DNA of 49,459 nucleotides from a bacterium (GCA_030372965.1 JAUCQC010000182.1:1-49459), one strand, 5' to 3'. Shown: positions 34,537 through 43,044, counted from the stretch's first letter. Translations and numbers: made by a program. The notes: generated by a model not told the origin, from the sequence alone.

Positions 34537-35298
34537 ATGAGAAAGACCGCGTTCTGGGTTCTGCCACTGGTTCTGATTCTGGCGCTCGACGCCGGGGCCG
34601 TGCCGGCCGAAGCGGATTCCTCTTCCGAAGAGGAGGCGGTTCTGAGCGGCGGATGGGAGCTCACGGCCGGCGACAATTACATCTGGCGCGGCATTCCCTG
34701 CTATGAAAACCTGCTCTTCCAGCCCGACGTCTGGCTGACCTACAAGAGTCTGACCCTCGAAGTCTGGAGCACGATGACCACGTCCGAGAAGGACATTTCG
34801 CCCCGCAGGCAGGAACTCAACTACATCCTGACGCACGAGTTCGAGCTGAAGGGAATGACCATCCAGAACGCCTTCTATTACTATCATTATATCCACCAGC
34901 CGGGCGTGCCGTCGACCGGGGAGTGGATCGGCACCGTCGAAGTCCCGGTCGGCTCGTTCAGCCTGACCGCGTCGGTCGCGGTGGACGTGGTCGAGTACCC
35001 CGGAGCCGCCTACATGGAGCAGGGCGTGTCGTTCGAGAAGGAACTCCGGCCGCCGGTCTCCCTTTCGTCGTCGCTGAAGCTGGGCACCGGCTTCAGCAAA
35101 TTCAACGAGACGTACGCGGGCATCTCCCGGTCGGCGGTCAATGCCGCCTTCTGGGAAAACCGGCTGACCTGGTCCATGGAGAACGGACTCACCATCCAGC
35201 CGTACCTACTGCTCTCGAAAACCCTCGACAACCGCCTGAAGGACGCCTTCAACAGCCGCAACACGGGGTTCGGCCTGACCGTCGGCATGGAATACTGA
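34537..35298 (+). CDS. Porin-like outer-membrane beta-barrel protein
   Basis: A 253-residue protein with a signal peptide (to about residue 24, ending VPAEA), an acidic linker (DSSSEEEAV), then alternating hydrophobic/polar strands. The opening GWELTAGDNYIWRGIPCYEN resembles TorF-type putative porins (vsxxYxWRGixxx), and the last residues GLTVGMEY end in an aromatic as barrel proteins do. The predicted location is the outer membrane; its substrate is unknown. The start follows AAAAGGAAAA. It is the first plus-strand gene and is followed after 110 bp by potA, so it may be the outer-membrane channel for polyamines. The link rests on position alone. The family name is a moderate-confidence guess. 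Confidence 0.7.
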   Translation: MRKTAFWVLPLVLILALDAGAVPAEADSSSEEEAVLSGGWELTAGDNYIWRGIPCYENLLFQPDVWLTYKSLTLEVWSTMTTSEKDISPRRQELNYILTHEFELKGMTIQNAFYYYHYIHQPGVPSTGEWIGTVEVPVGSFSLTASVAVDVVEYPGAAYMEQGVSFEKELRPPVSLSSSLKLGTGFSKFNETYAGISRSAVNAAFWENRLTWSMENGLTIQPYLLLSKTLDNRLKDAFNSRNTGFGLTVGMEY

Positions 35299-35407
35299 TG
35301 CCCCGGATGACCGAGCTCCGGGCCGCTTCGATCCGGACAGCCGCCGTCCCGCCGACTCGCGTCGCGGTCCGGTTCTCCGGACGGGCCCTGTCGGAAGCGG
35401 CCTGACC

Positions 35408-36574
35408 ATGGCCGATTTTCTCGAAATCGAGGACGTTTCCAGGCATTTCCGGAACATCCGCGCCGTGGACCACGTGTCCCTGACGGTACGCAAGGGCGAG
35501 TTCTATTCCCTGCTGGGTCCGAGCGGATGCGGAAAGACCACGCTGCTCCGGATGCTGGCCGGGTTCGAGCGGCCCGACACGGGCCGCATCCGGCTCGACG
35601 GCAGGGACATCACGGACCTTCCCCCGCACAAGCGGACCGTCAACACCATCTTTCAGAACTACGCCCTGCTCCCGCACCTCACGGTGCGGCAGAACATCGC
35701 CTTCGGCCTCCAGGTGCAGAAGAAGATGCCCCGGAAGGAAATCGACGAGGCCGTCGACCGGATGCTGAGCCTGGTTCAGCTCGAATCGCAGGCGGACAAG
35801 AAGCCGGGGCTCCTGAGCGGCGGACAGAAACAGCGCGTGGCCGTTGGACGCGCCCTTATCCTGCAGCCCCAGGTGCTCCTGCTGGACGAGCCGCTGGCGG
35901 CGCTCGACCTCAAACTCCGCCAGAAAATGCTCATGGAACTGGACCTCATCCACGATCAGGTCGGCATCACCTTCATCTACGTGACCCACGACCAGGGCGA
36001 GGCCATGAGCCTGAGCGACCGGATCGCCGTGATGAACAACGGGCGGATCGAGCAGGTGGGGAAACCCGCCGAGATCTACGAGGCGCCCCGCAGCAGTTTC
36101 GTGGCCGCCTTCATCGGCGACACCAACTTCTTCGAGGGCCAGGTGCTGGAGCTCGTGGGCGACGAGTACTCCCGGCTCAATATCTCGGGATTCGCCGACC
36201 TGGTGTGTTTCAACGACAAGAAAATATCCGCCGGCAACCCGGTGTTCCTGAGCATACGGCCCGAGAAGTTCCACATCGGCCGGAACCGGCCGGAGCTCAG
36301 CCCCAAGCACAACATCGTGCGGGGCCGCGTGGAGGACATCATCTATCTCGGCGGAATGACCAAGTACTGGGTTCAGGCGGAGGGGCACAAGATTTCGATC
36401 ACCCGCCAGCACTCCCGCTTCTTCCTCGACGAGGAGCCGATCCGCTGGAACGACGACGTGTGGGTCTGGTGGCACGCGGACGACGGGTTCATGCTCGAAC
36501 GGTACAGCGAGGCCGACGAAAACCTCGTCAGCCTCCCCCCGGACGCGTCCGGGACCGCGGAGACGGCGCAGTGA
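35408..36574 (+). CDS. potA: Polyamine ABC transporter ATP-binding protein PotA
   Basis: A 388-residue ATPase that powers spermidine/putrescine import. It has Walker A GPSGCGKTT (37-45), a Q-loop at IFQNYALLPH, signature LSGGQKQR (136-143), Walker B VLLLDEP and the H-loop THDQGEA. A C-terminal TOBE-type regulatory domain (about 240-375, with FLSIRPEKF) is typical of PotA. The product docks on the PotB and PotC permeases at the inner membrane. The stop overlaps the GTG start of potB (GTGA), implying translational coupling. A small hairpin, GTCCGG-TTCT-CCGGAC (35367-35382), lies in the gap after the porin gene and might lower read-through. Confidence 0.95.
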   Translation: MADFLEIEDVSRHFRNIRAVDHVSLTVRKGEFYSLLGPSGCGKTTLLRMLAGFERPDTGRIRLDGRDITDLPPHKRTVNTIFQNYALLPHLTVRQNIAFGLQVQKKMPRKEIDEAVDRMLSLVQLESQADKKPGLLSGGQKQRVAVGRALILQPQVLLLDEPLAALDLKLRQKMLMELDLIHDQVGITFIYVTHDQGEAMSLSDRIAVMNNGRIEQVGKPAEIYEAPRSSFVAAFIGDTNFFEGQVLELVGDEYSRLNISGFADLVCFNDKKISAGNPVFLSIRPEKFHIGRNRPELSPKHNIVRGRVEDIIYLGGMTKYWVQAEGHKISITRQHSRFFLDEEPIRWNDDVWVWWHADDGFMLERYSEADENLVSLPPDASGTAETAQ

Positions 36575-37449
36575 CCGGCGGCCGGAAGAACGGCGAATGG
36601 GCCGTCACCGCGCCGACATTCGTCTGGCTCACGCTGCTCTTCGTCATTCCGACCTTTCTGGTCTTCACCATCGTCTTCAAGCCGTCCGACCCGTACGGCG
36701 GCATCGGGTCCGGGTGGACCCTCCGGACGCTGTTCAGCCTCGGCAACCCGAATTACCCGGCCATTCTCTGGCGCACCGCGTGGCTCAGCGCCCTGACCAC
36801 GGCGCTCTGCCTGGCGCTGGCCGTGCCGACCGGCTACTGCATGGCCCGGACCGACCGCCGGTTCAGGAACACGCTGCTGCTCCTGGTGATCATCCCCTTC
36901 ATGACGAGTTTTCTCGTCCGCATCTTCGCCTGGAAAGTGCTCCTGCATCCCGAGGGCCTGATCAAGCGCGGCCTGGTGCTGCTGGGTCTGGCGCATTCCG
37001 ACACGTCCCTGCTGTACACGCCCGGCGCCGTGCTCCTGGTGATGGTGTACACGTCCCTGCCGTTCGCCATTCTGCCGGTCTTCGCGGCCGCCGAGAAGTT
37101 CGACTTTCACCTGATCGAGGCGGCCCGGGACCTCGGCGCGACCCACGCCGGGGCCTTCTTCCGCGTGTTCATTCCGGGCATCAGCCGCGCGCTCTTCACG
37201 TCCGTCCTGGTCGTCCTGATCCCGTGCCTGGGGTCTTACGTCATCCCGGACGTCGTCGGCGGGCCCAACAGCGAGATGCTCGGCAACAAGATCGCCCAGC
37301 GGACCTTCTCGGACCGGAACCTGCCGCACGCGAGCGGATTGTCGGCGATTCTGACCCTGGCCGTCCTGATCCCGATGGTCTGGGTGGTGCTGTCGCAGCG
37401 GAAACGCGAAACGGGCGGCGGCGGGTCCATTCTCAAGGACATCGTATGA
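36571..37449 (+). CDS. potB: Polyamine ABC transporter permease PotB
   Basis: A 292-residue permease. The track shows it only as the tail of a 640-residue frame (35527..37449) whose first part is a potA shadow. The real start is GTG 36571 overlapping the potA stop. It has about six membrane segments (the first in TFVWLTLLFVIPTFLVFTIV) and the cytoplasmic EAA loop EAARDLGATHAGAFFRVFIPG that contacts PotA. PSYVIPDVVGG-like sequence (GSYVIPDVVGGPNSEMLGN) is typical of PotB. With PotC it forms the inner-membrane channel. Its stop overlaps the potC start (ATGA). Confidence 0.94.
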   Translation: MTGGRKNGEWAVTAPTFVWLTLLFVIPTFLVFTIVFKPSDPYGGIGSGWTLRTLFSLGNPNYPAILWRTAWLSALTTALCLALAVPTGYCMARTDRRFRNTLLLLVIIPFMTSFLVRIFAWKVLLHPEGLIKRGLVLLGLAHSDTSLLYTPGAVLLVMVYTSLPFAILPVFAAAEKFDFHLIEAARDLGATHAGAFFRVFIPGISRALFTSVLVVLIPCLGSYVIPDVVGGPNSEMLGNKIAQRTFSDRNLPHASGLSAILTLAVLIPMVWVVLSQRKRETGGGGSILKDIV

Positions 37450-38225
37450 AGCGGAGCCGTTTCCCCATGGCGGTCACGGCCTCGGTGCTGGTCTTCTTCT
37501 ACCTGCCGATCGCCGTGCTGGTCGTCAATTCCTTCAACGCCTCCGTGTACGGCGGCCGGTGGGAGGGCTTCTCCCTGCGCTGGTACGCGAAACTGGCCGG
37601 CCAGCGCGAGATCCTCCACGCGCTGGAGAACACCCTCCTCATCGCGGTGTCCGCGACCCTGGTCTCCTGCGCGCTCGGCACGCTGGCCGCGTTCGCCCTG
37701 CACCGGTACCGGTCGGCCCTCCAGCGCTGGCATTTCACGCTGATCTACACGCCCCTGGTCGTCCCCGAAATCCTGATGGGCATGAGCCTCCTCCTGACCT
37801 TCGTGGCCGCCGGCGTCCGGCTCGGCCTGTTCACGATATTTCTGGCGCACGTCACCTTCTGCATCAGCTACGTCGCCATGGTGGTGCTCGCCCGCCTGCA
37901 GGACTTCGATTTCTCGGTCATCGAGGCGGCCCAGGACCTCGGCGCGAACGCCTGGGTGACGGCGCGCCGCGTCCTCGCGCCCATGCTCGCGCCGGGAATC
38001 GCCTCGGGCGCGCTTCTGGCCCTCACCCTGTCGATCGACGACTTCGTTATTTCCTTCTTCGTCGCGGGGCCGGGCTCCACCACGCTCCCGATCCGCATCT
38101 ACAGCATGATCAAATTCGGGTCGCCCGCGATGCTCAACGCGCTGTCGACCCTTCTGCTGGTCGTCACGTTCACGCTGGTCTGGACCAGCCAACATCTCAT
38201 CACGAAAGGGGAACAGGCAAAATGA
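37446..38225 (+). CDS. potC: Polyamine ABC transporter permease PotC
   Basis: A 259-residue permease starting at ATG 37446, inside the end of potB. The track's longer frame from 36597 is a potB shadow upstream of this point. It has about six hydrophobic segments, NSFNASVYGGRWEGFSLRWY near the N-terminus as in PotC, and the EAA loop EAAQDLGANAWVTARRVLAP. LTLSIDDFVISFFVAGPG is a strong PotC hallmark. It pairs with PotB in the importer. Its stop overlaps the potD start (ATGA). Confidence 0.94.
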   Translation: MKRSRFPMAVTASVLVFFYLPIAVLVVNSFNASVYGGRWEGFSLRWYAKLAGQREILHALENTLLIAVSATLVSCALGTLAAFALHRYRSALQRWHFTLIYTPLVVPEILMGMSLLLTFVAAGVRLGLFTIFLAHVTFCISYVAMVVLARLQDFDFSVIEAAQDLGANAWVTARRVLAPMLAPGIASGALLALTLSIDDFVISFFVAGPGSTTLPIRIYSMIKFGSPAMLNALSTLLLVVTFTLVWTSQHLITKGEQAK

Positions 38226-39250
38226 AAAAAGCGCTGTTTCTGCTGCCGCTGCTCGCGTGTCTGGCGGGATGCCGGTCCGGGGTGAAGACCCTCCACGTCT
38301 ACACCTGGGCCGACTACATCCGGCCCGACCTCATCACCCGCTTCGAGAAGGAAAACAACTGCCGCATCGTCATCGACACCTTCGACAGCAACGAGGCCAT
38401 GTACGCCAAGCTCAAGGCCGGCGCCTCCGGGTACGACATCGTCACGCCCAGCAGTTACATGGTCAAAATCATGCACGATCAGGGCATGCTCCTGGAACTG
38501 GACCACGCCCGCCTGCCCAACCTGAAGCACGTCGACGCCGCCTTCCTCGGAATCGCCGTGGACCGCCGCATGGACCACAGCGTCCCGTACATGATCACCT
38601 ACGCGGGAATCGGCTTTCTGTCGGACCGGGTGAAGGACGCCAGGCCGACCTGGAAGATGCTGGACCGGAGCGACCTGAAGGGCCGCATGACCGTGCTCAA
38701 TGACATGCGCGAGACATTGGGCGCCGCCCTCAAGTCGCTCGGCTACAGCCTGAACACCGTGGATGAAAAGCAGCTGGCCGAGGCGCGCGACACGGTCATC
38801 CGCTGGAAGAAAAACATCGCCAAATTCGACAACGAGCAGTACAAGATCGGCCTGGCGTCGGGCGAGTTCCTCCTGGTCCACGGGTACAGCGGCGACATCC
38901 TGAAGGTGCGCGAGGAGAACGACAAGGTCGCCTTCATGCTCCCGGAGGAGGGCTTTTCGCTGTCGTGCGACGACCTCGTGATCCTCAAGGCGGCCAAAGA
39001 GGCGGAACTGGCGCACGCCTTCATCAATTTTCTGCACCAGCCCGACGTGGCCGCGGCCAACACCGAATTCATCCTGTACCTGTGCCCGAATTCCTCGAGC
39101 TACGCCATGCTCGGCGACTCGATCAAGTCGGATCCGGGCGTGTTCCCCAGCGCCGAGACGCTCGCCAGGGGTGAGATCATCGTGGATCTGGGAGAGAACA
39201 ACGCGAAGTACGTGAAGGTCTGGGATGAGATCAAGGCCGCGGGGGACTGA
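38222..39250 (+). CDS. potD: Polyamine-binding lipoprotein PotD
   Basis: A 342-residue extracytoplasmic binding protein starting at ATG 38222; the track's 37559 start is upstream shadow. The signal peptide is a lipoprotein type (LLPLLACLAGC), so the mature protein would be anchored at Cys17. The mature sequence begins LHVYTWADYIRPDLITRFEK and continues ANGYDIVTPSSY-like (ASGYDIVTPSSYMV), both typical of PotD/PotF. Aromatic and acidic positions that bind polyamines appear preserved (YTWADY, VPYMITYAGIGF), but ligand choice between putrescine and spermidine cannot be read. It closes the potABCD operon and is followed by a strong hairpin at 39291. Confidence 0.94.
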   Translation: MKKALFLLPLLACLAGCRSGVKTLHVYTWADYIRPDLITRFEKENNCRIVIDTFDSNEAMYAKLKAGASGYDIVTPSSYMVKIMHDQGMLLELDHARLPNLKHVDAAFLGIAVDRRMDHSVPYMITYAGIGFLSDRVKDARPTWKMLDRSDLKGRMTVLNDMRETLGAALKSLGYSLNTVDEKQLAEARDTVIRWKKNIAKFDNEQYKIGLASGEFLLVHGYSGDILKVREENDKVAFMLPEEGFSLSCDDLVILKAAKEAELAHAFINFLHQPDVAAANTEFILYLCPNSSSYAMLGDSIKSDPGVFPSAETLARGEIIVDLGENNAKYVKVWDEIKAAGD

Positions 39251-39290
39251 GAGTCATTCGGACCGCACAGGCGCTTTCATGCGAGCGTGC

Positions 39291-39325
39291 AAGTGCCCGG
39301 CACCTTCAAGGTGCCGGGCACTTTT
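39291..39325 (+). terminator. Hairpin terminator after potD
   Basis: Perfect 16-bp arms AAGTGCCCGGCACCTT and AAGGTGCCGGGCACTT surround a single C; in RNA the loop would be somewhat larger. A short T-run (TTTT) follows on the plus strand, so it most likely ends the pot transcript 40 bp after potD. It lies between the convergent potD and GH5 genes. There is no T-run in the minus direction. Confidence 0.75.
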
Positions 39326-39431
39326 CATCTCAGAGGAGATCGCTCCGGGACGCAGAACGGTTTCAATTTCTCGGAAAATATCCCCGATCGGGACTTGAAG
39401 CAGCGCACGGGCGGAAAGTCCGGCTTACAAA

Positions 39432-40904
39432 TCAGCGCACCAGCAGGACCTTCCCGGTCGCGGAATGCCCGGCGGCGCGGACGTGGAGCAGATACACGCC
39501 TGCCGCCAGGCCGGCGGTGTTCCAGTGCACGCGGTTCGGACCGGCCGCAAGGCGGAATTCTCCAAGACGGGCCGCGGTCTGCCCGAGCGCGTTGTAAACC
39601 CGGATGTCCGCCGTTCCGGCGGCGGCCATGTCCAGGCGGATCTCCGTGAACGACGAACCCGGCCGGTTCCACGCGGACACGGCGCAGGGCGCGGAACCGC
39701 GTCCCGGCTCCCGCGAACGGCGGACCGACGTGGCCGAGGCGTATCCCTCCATCAGCGCGTCCAGCGCGCCCGGGTCATAGACCGAACCGTCGTTCCGGTT
39801 GAACAGGGTGAAGGTGTTGTTGCCGATGTAACCCGCGTCCCAGTAGACCGGAATCAGGCCGTTCCGGACCATGGATCCGGTGACGTACCGGTAGTAATGC
39901 TCACGCGAGGCGACGTGCAGGGCCAGGTCGTCGCCGGTCAGGGACGTGCGCTTGATCGCGCCGTATTCTCCCAGAATCACCGGGATGCCCTTGTCCACAA
40001 ACTTGGTCTTGATCTTCCGGAAATACTGGTCCGCGGCGCTTTCTTCTCCCCACGTAGCGTTCCGGTCCGGGTGAACTGTGGAATGATAATCCCTGCCCCA
40101 GAACCAGAACATCCTGCCCCAGGTCTCGTCCTGCGTCATGCCGCAGAAATTCCACGGCGTGTAGTAATGCACCTCGGCCATCAGCCGGTTCTCGATGACG
40201 TCCGCCGGCCAGGAGGACATCAGGCTGACGGTCTTGTCGATGTCCGTGGACGGGCCCTGAATGACCAGGACGCGCGACGCGTTGTTGCCGCCCGTGGCGC
40301 GCACCGCGTCGATGAAAGTCTGGTGATAGGTCATCAGCACCGCCATCTGCCCGGCATTGTCCACGTTGGGCTCGTTCGCGCCCGCGAAGAGCAGGCGCTC
40401 GTCGTAGTCCCTGAACCACTCGGCGATCTGGGTCCAGTAGGCTTCCTGCTTCTCGTTGACCGATTCCTGCTTCTCGGCCGTGACGTTGTTTTCCAGCCAG
40501 CCGCCGTCCCAATGGCAGTTCAGGATCACCCACAGGTTGTCCTCGCAGCAATAATCGACCACCTGCTGGACACGCGCCAGCCAGGTTGGATCGATTTCAT
40601 GCGTGGCCGCGTCCGCGTGGCTGTCCCACGCGACCGGGATGCGGATCACGTTGAATCCGGCCTCGCTGACCGCGTCGATGAGTTCCTGGTCGATTTTCGG
40701 ATTGCCCCACGCGGTCTCCCCGCCCGGCGGCTCGAGGCTGTTGCCTGTGTTCCAGCCCATAGTCATCTGCGCCGCGATTTCCTGCGCCGTGGGGAGCTGG
40801 CCGGAGAGCGGCTCACCAGTGAGGAGCCCCATAACGATTGCGGAAAACATTGCGGCCTTCGATTGGGACCGGATGATTCTTGAAAACCCGCTGGGATCAG
40901 ACAT
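39432..40904 (-). CDS. GH5 endo-beta-glucanase (subfamily 4-like) with degenerate C-terminal sorting domain
   Basis: 490 residues from the preferred ATG at 40904 (MSDPSGFSRI), seven bases after GGGAGG; the track start at 41000 lacks this. The signal peptide ends GEPLSGQ. The GH5 barrel carries TMGWNTGNSLEP, FNVIRIPVAWD, acid/base Glu178 in FAGANEPN and nucleophile Glu313 in VILGEYGA. The WNTGNSLE start suggests subfamily GH5_4, which includes xyloglucanases, licheninases and cellulases. The last 80 residues have the shape of a T9SS sorting domain (IRVYNALGQTAARLG, AGVYLLHV, ending VLLVR), but the usual PNPFNP entry motif is replaced by WNRPGSS. It could be the backbone-cutting enzyme that feeds the exo-glycosidases at 42-29831. 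Confidence 0.9.
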   Translation of the reverse strand: MSDPSGFSRIIRSQSKAAMFSAIVMGLLTGEPLSGQLPTAQEIAAQMTMGWNTGNSLEPPGGETAWGNPKIDQELIDAVSEAGFNVIRIPVAWDSHADAATHEIDPTWLARVQQVVDYCCEDNLWVILNCHWDGGWLENNVTAEKQESVNEKQEAYWTQIAEWFRDYDERLLFAGANEPNVDNAGQMAVLMTYHQTFIDAVRATGGNNASRVLVIQGPSTDIDKTVSLMSSWPADVIENRLMAEVHYYTPWNFCGMTQDETWGRMFWFWGRDYHSTVHPDRNATWGEESAADQYFRKIKTKFVDKGIPVILGEYGAIKRTSLTGDDLALHVASREHYYRYVTGSMVRNGLIPVYWDAGYIGNNTFTLFNRNDGSVYDPGALDALMEGYASATSVRRSREPGRGSAPCAVSAWNRPGSSFTEIRLDMAAAGTADIRVYNALGQTAARLGEFRLAAGPNRVHWNTAGLAAGVYLLHVRAAGHSATGKVLLVR

Positions 40905-41061
40905 CAGAAGACCTCCCGAAGCGCTTGTGTTTATCAGGATAAAAAACTGTGGGACGGTTCGAGTCTCTGTCTCTGATGGCCCGGCGATCAGCACATTCAA
41001 TTGCGACTTCTGAATAATCTCTTTTTCTGCCGGTCATTTCAGTGTCGGCACCCACAGATTC

Positions 41062-41095
41062 GGGTAAAAAGACGCAGTCTGAAGCCTGCGGCTAC
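41062..41095 (-). repeat. Dispersed hairpin repeat, copy B (terminator-like)
   Basis: On the minus strand it reads GGTAGCCGCAGGCTTCAGAC, then TGCG and TCTTTTT. The hairpin CGCAGGCT-TC-AGACTGCG has one mismatch and a T-rich tail, so it can terminate the tfoX-like transcript. It matches copy A at 43013-43044 in opposite orientation. The surrounding gap 40905-41207 holds no other recognisable feature. Confidence 0.65.
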
Positions 41096-41207
41096 CGGAT
41101 TCCGGAATTTTTCAGAAGCCGTCAATGACATGTCCGGGCATTTAAAACAGGAAAATTCCATCCAACTCCCGGATCAAGCGGGCTTGTACGCATATCGGTT
41201 CGCCGAA

Positions 41208-41654
41208 TCAAGGCCGGGTCTGAGCGCGTTTCTTCGTTTTTATGCTCGGACTGGAATTGTGACCTTTCGCCTCTTTCACCGCACGTTTCCGAGCCGGTTT
41301 TTTCATTTTGGGCTCCGGCAGTTCCCTTGCGGTTCTCCTGATCAGTTCGGCCATCCATTCGCGGTCATCGATGCGGTCCTCGATCAGAAAGTGATTCTTG
41401 GCCCCCGGATACGGCGGCGATTCAAGGACGTCTTCAATGAAGGCTCTGCCGGAATCGGTCGGCTTGACATAGAACTGATTGTCGCAGATCAACGCGATCA
41501 CCTTCTGATCGCAATAGACCGCGTACTCGCCGAACATTTTCCTGCAGGAAATGGAACCGGCATTTGCGATCTGATCGACGATGAACCGCACGAAATCGAT
41601 GTCTGATGCCACGGGATGCCCGAATGAGTTATACGATTCCCCGTCCGCGACCAT
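41208..41654 (-). CDS. TfoX N-terminal domain protein
   Basis: Up to 148 residues. The TfoX_N-like core is clear: DIDFVRFIVDQIANAG, RKMFGEYAVYCDQKVIALIC and DNQFYVKPT. A basic lysine/arginine-rich tail (about 115-148) follows. The start is unsure: ATG 41654 has no clear ribosome-binding site, while GTG 41612 would give a protein opening VASDIDFVRF, the usual TfoX_N beginning. TfoX/Sxy relatives regulate competence or related genes in some Proteobacteria, but stand-alone TfoX_N proteins are widespread with no settled role. It is unrelated to its CAZyme neighbours, which suggests a boundary between polysaccharide modules. Confidence 0.8.
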   Translation of the reverse strand: MVADGESYNSFGHPVASDIDFVRFIVDQIANAGSISCRKMFGEYAVYCDQKVIALICDNQFYVKPTDSGRAFIEDVLESPPYPGAKNHFLIEDRIDDREWMAELIRRTARELPEPKMKKPARKRAVKEAKGHNSSPSIKTKKRAQTRP

Positions 41655-41770
41655 CGCGGCGATGCGGTGGTGTATGGAATATACTGAAAAATCCGCTTAA
41701 AAACTCCAACAATCCGCTCCAGCCCCGGACACATCTTCTTTAAAAAGGACTCCGGGCCTCACGGCATCCG

Positions 41771-41808
41771 CAAAATAAAATCCCGCGGGCGTTCTCGCTC
41801 GCGGGAGG
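41771..41808 (-). terminator. Factor-independent terminator after GH10
   Basis: On the minus strand, CCCGCGAGCG-AGAA-CGCCCGCGGG (one mismatch) is followed by ATTTTATTTT. It lies 35 bp after the GH10 stop, a typical place and form. The rest of 41655-41842 shows nothing else. Confidence 0.85.
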
Positions 41809-41842
41809 TTCCGGTTCGTTTATCCGGTGTCGACGGGGAAGC

Positions 41843-42970
41843 TTACTTTTCCGCCTTGGCCGCCCGGATGACCGCGTCGAAAGCGGGCTTGGGTCTGTAC
41901 TGCCGGTCGAACAGGAGCGGATAATTCGTCCTGCCCCGCACCGGAAAGTGATCGAGCCAGGAATGGCCGTCGTCCACGCCCCACAGGGTCACGCGTTCCA
42001 CGATGTCGTCGTACTCCCTGAAAATCCCGAAGAGTTCGGCGTACCGGGCCGCGAGCTTCGCCTGCACCGAGTCCGGAAGGCCCTCGGTGTAGGGGTTGGT
42101 TCCCGGCAGCTGGTCGAAACGCTTGCCGATGTCCGCCCCCTGGTAGTCCCAGGGATTCGGCAGCACGCTGATGTCCATCTCCGTGATGTGCACCTTGATG
42201 CCGGCCGCGCGGAAGGCCTGGAGCATGGCCCTCAGTTCCCCGTTCTTGGGATAGGTGAATCCCCAGTGCGCCTGCTCGCCCACGCCGTCCACGCGGACGC
42301 CCTTGCCGCGGAGGTGTTTCACGAGATTGACCACGGACTCGGTCTTCCCGGGCTTCCAGACGTTGTAGTCGTTGTAGTAGAGCTCCGCCTTCGGATCCGC
42401 CTCGGCCGCGAACGTGAACGCCTTCTCGATGAAATCCTCGCCGATTCCGGACATCCACGGGCTTTTCCTGAGCGTGCCGTCGTCCTCGAACGCCTCGTTG
42501 ACCACGTCCCATCCGTGGATCCGGCCCCGGTACCGGCCCGCCACGGTCATGATGTGCGACCGCATGCGGCTGAGCAGGGTGTCGCGGCCGGCCTTGCCCT
42601 CGCCGTCCTGAAACACCCACCTGGGCGTCTGGCTGTGCCAGACCAGCGTGTGCCCGATGACGGCCATGCCGTTCCGGGTCCCGAAATCGACGAACGCGTC
42701 CGCCTGTTCGAACGTGTATTCTCCGGCTTTCGGATGGGTGGGGCCGAATTTCATCGCGTTTTCGGCCGTGATGCTGTTGAACTGTTCCTTCACGATGGCC
42801 GCGGCCGCCGAGTCCTTGCCGCTGACCACGTTCGGGTTCAGGGCCGCGCCCACGAGAAAATGCTTCTCCCAGGCCTGCTTGAGCGTCGGTTTGGCGGTCT
42901 GGCCGGCCGCCATGCCCCACGCCGCCAGGCACAGGACGGCGGCCGTCGTTCGATGAAATCTGGTTTTCAT
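41843..42970 (-). CDS. GH10 endo-beta-1,4-xylanase
   Basis: 375 residues from the preferred ATG at 42970 (MKTRFHRTT), which follows AAAGGAG. The track start at 43093 adds a false N-terminus that translates the dispersed repeat (RGLKPATTK). The signal peptide ends GMAAGQ. A single GH10 barrel follows: FNSITAENAMKFGPTHP, HTLVWHSQTP, acid/base Glu159 in WDVVNEAF, nucleophile Glu264 in HITEMDIS, and the closing LWGVDDGHSWL. It cuts the xylan backbone. Single-domain length is normal and there is no CBM or T9SS tag, so it may act in the periplasm on imported xylo-oligosaccharides or leave by another route. GH39, GH3, GH51-like and CE1-like enzymes here would finish its products. Confidence 0.96.
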   Translation of the reverse strand: MKTRFHRTTAAVLCLAAWGMAAGQTAKPTLKQAWEKHFLVGAALNPNVVSGKDSAAAAIVKEQFNSITAENAMKFGPTHPKAGEYTFEQADAFVDFGTRNGMAVIGHTLVWHSQTPRWVFQDGEGKAGRDTLLSRMRSHIMTVAGRYRGRIHGWDVVNEAFEDDGTLRKSPWMSGIGEDFIEKAFTFAAEADPKAELYYNDYNVWKPGKTESVVNLVKHLRGKGVRVDGVGEQAHWGFTYPKNGELRAMLQAFRAAGIKVHITEMDISVLPNPWDYQGADIGKRFDQLPGTNPYTEGLPDSVQAKLAARYAELFGIFREYDDIVERVTLWGVDDGHSWLDHFPVRGRTNYPLLFDRQYRPKPAFDAVIRAAKAEK

Positions 42971-43012
42971 GATTCTCCTTTCGATCTGGAAAATGGATCT
43001 GCCGGAAATCTT

Positions 43013-43044
43013 GGTAGTCGCGGGCTTTAGCCCGCGTTTTTTTT
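43013..43044 (+). repeat. Dispersed hairpin repeat, copy A (terminator-like)
   Basis: GGTAGT followed by the perfect hairpin CGCGGGCT-TT-AGCCCGCG (43019-43036) and eight T residues. It looks like a plus-strand factor-independent terminator, but no plus-strand gene lies upstream. It sits in the GH10 leader. Its match to copy B at 41062-41095 and its GLKPAT translation mark it as a mobile-like dispersed repeat. Confidence 0.7.

Noticed and set aside
35527-37449. 640-residue ORF suggesting a PotA-PotB fusion
   Set aside because: The first about 348 codons are an out-of-frame shadow of potA. The permease part starts at GTG 36571, overlapping the potA stop.
41001-41606. 201-residue plus-strand ORF
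   Set aside because: It is antisense to the recognisable TfoX-like protein and begins inside the dispersed repeat. No family features were seen.
43013-43044. True terminator of a plus-strand gene
   Set aside because: No plus-strand gene is supported upstream. Its similarity to the copy at 41062-41095 makes a dispersed repeat more likely.
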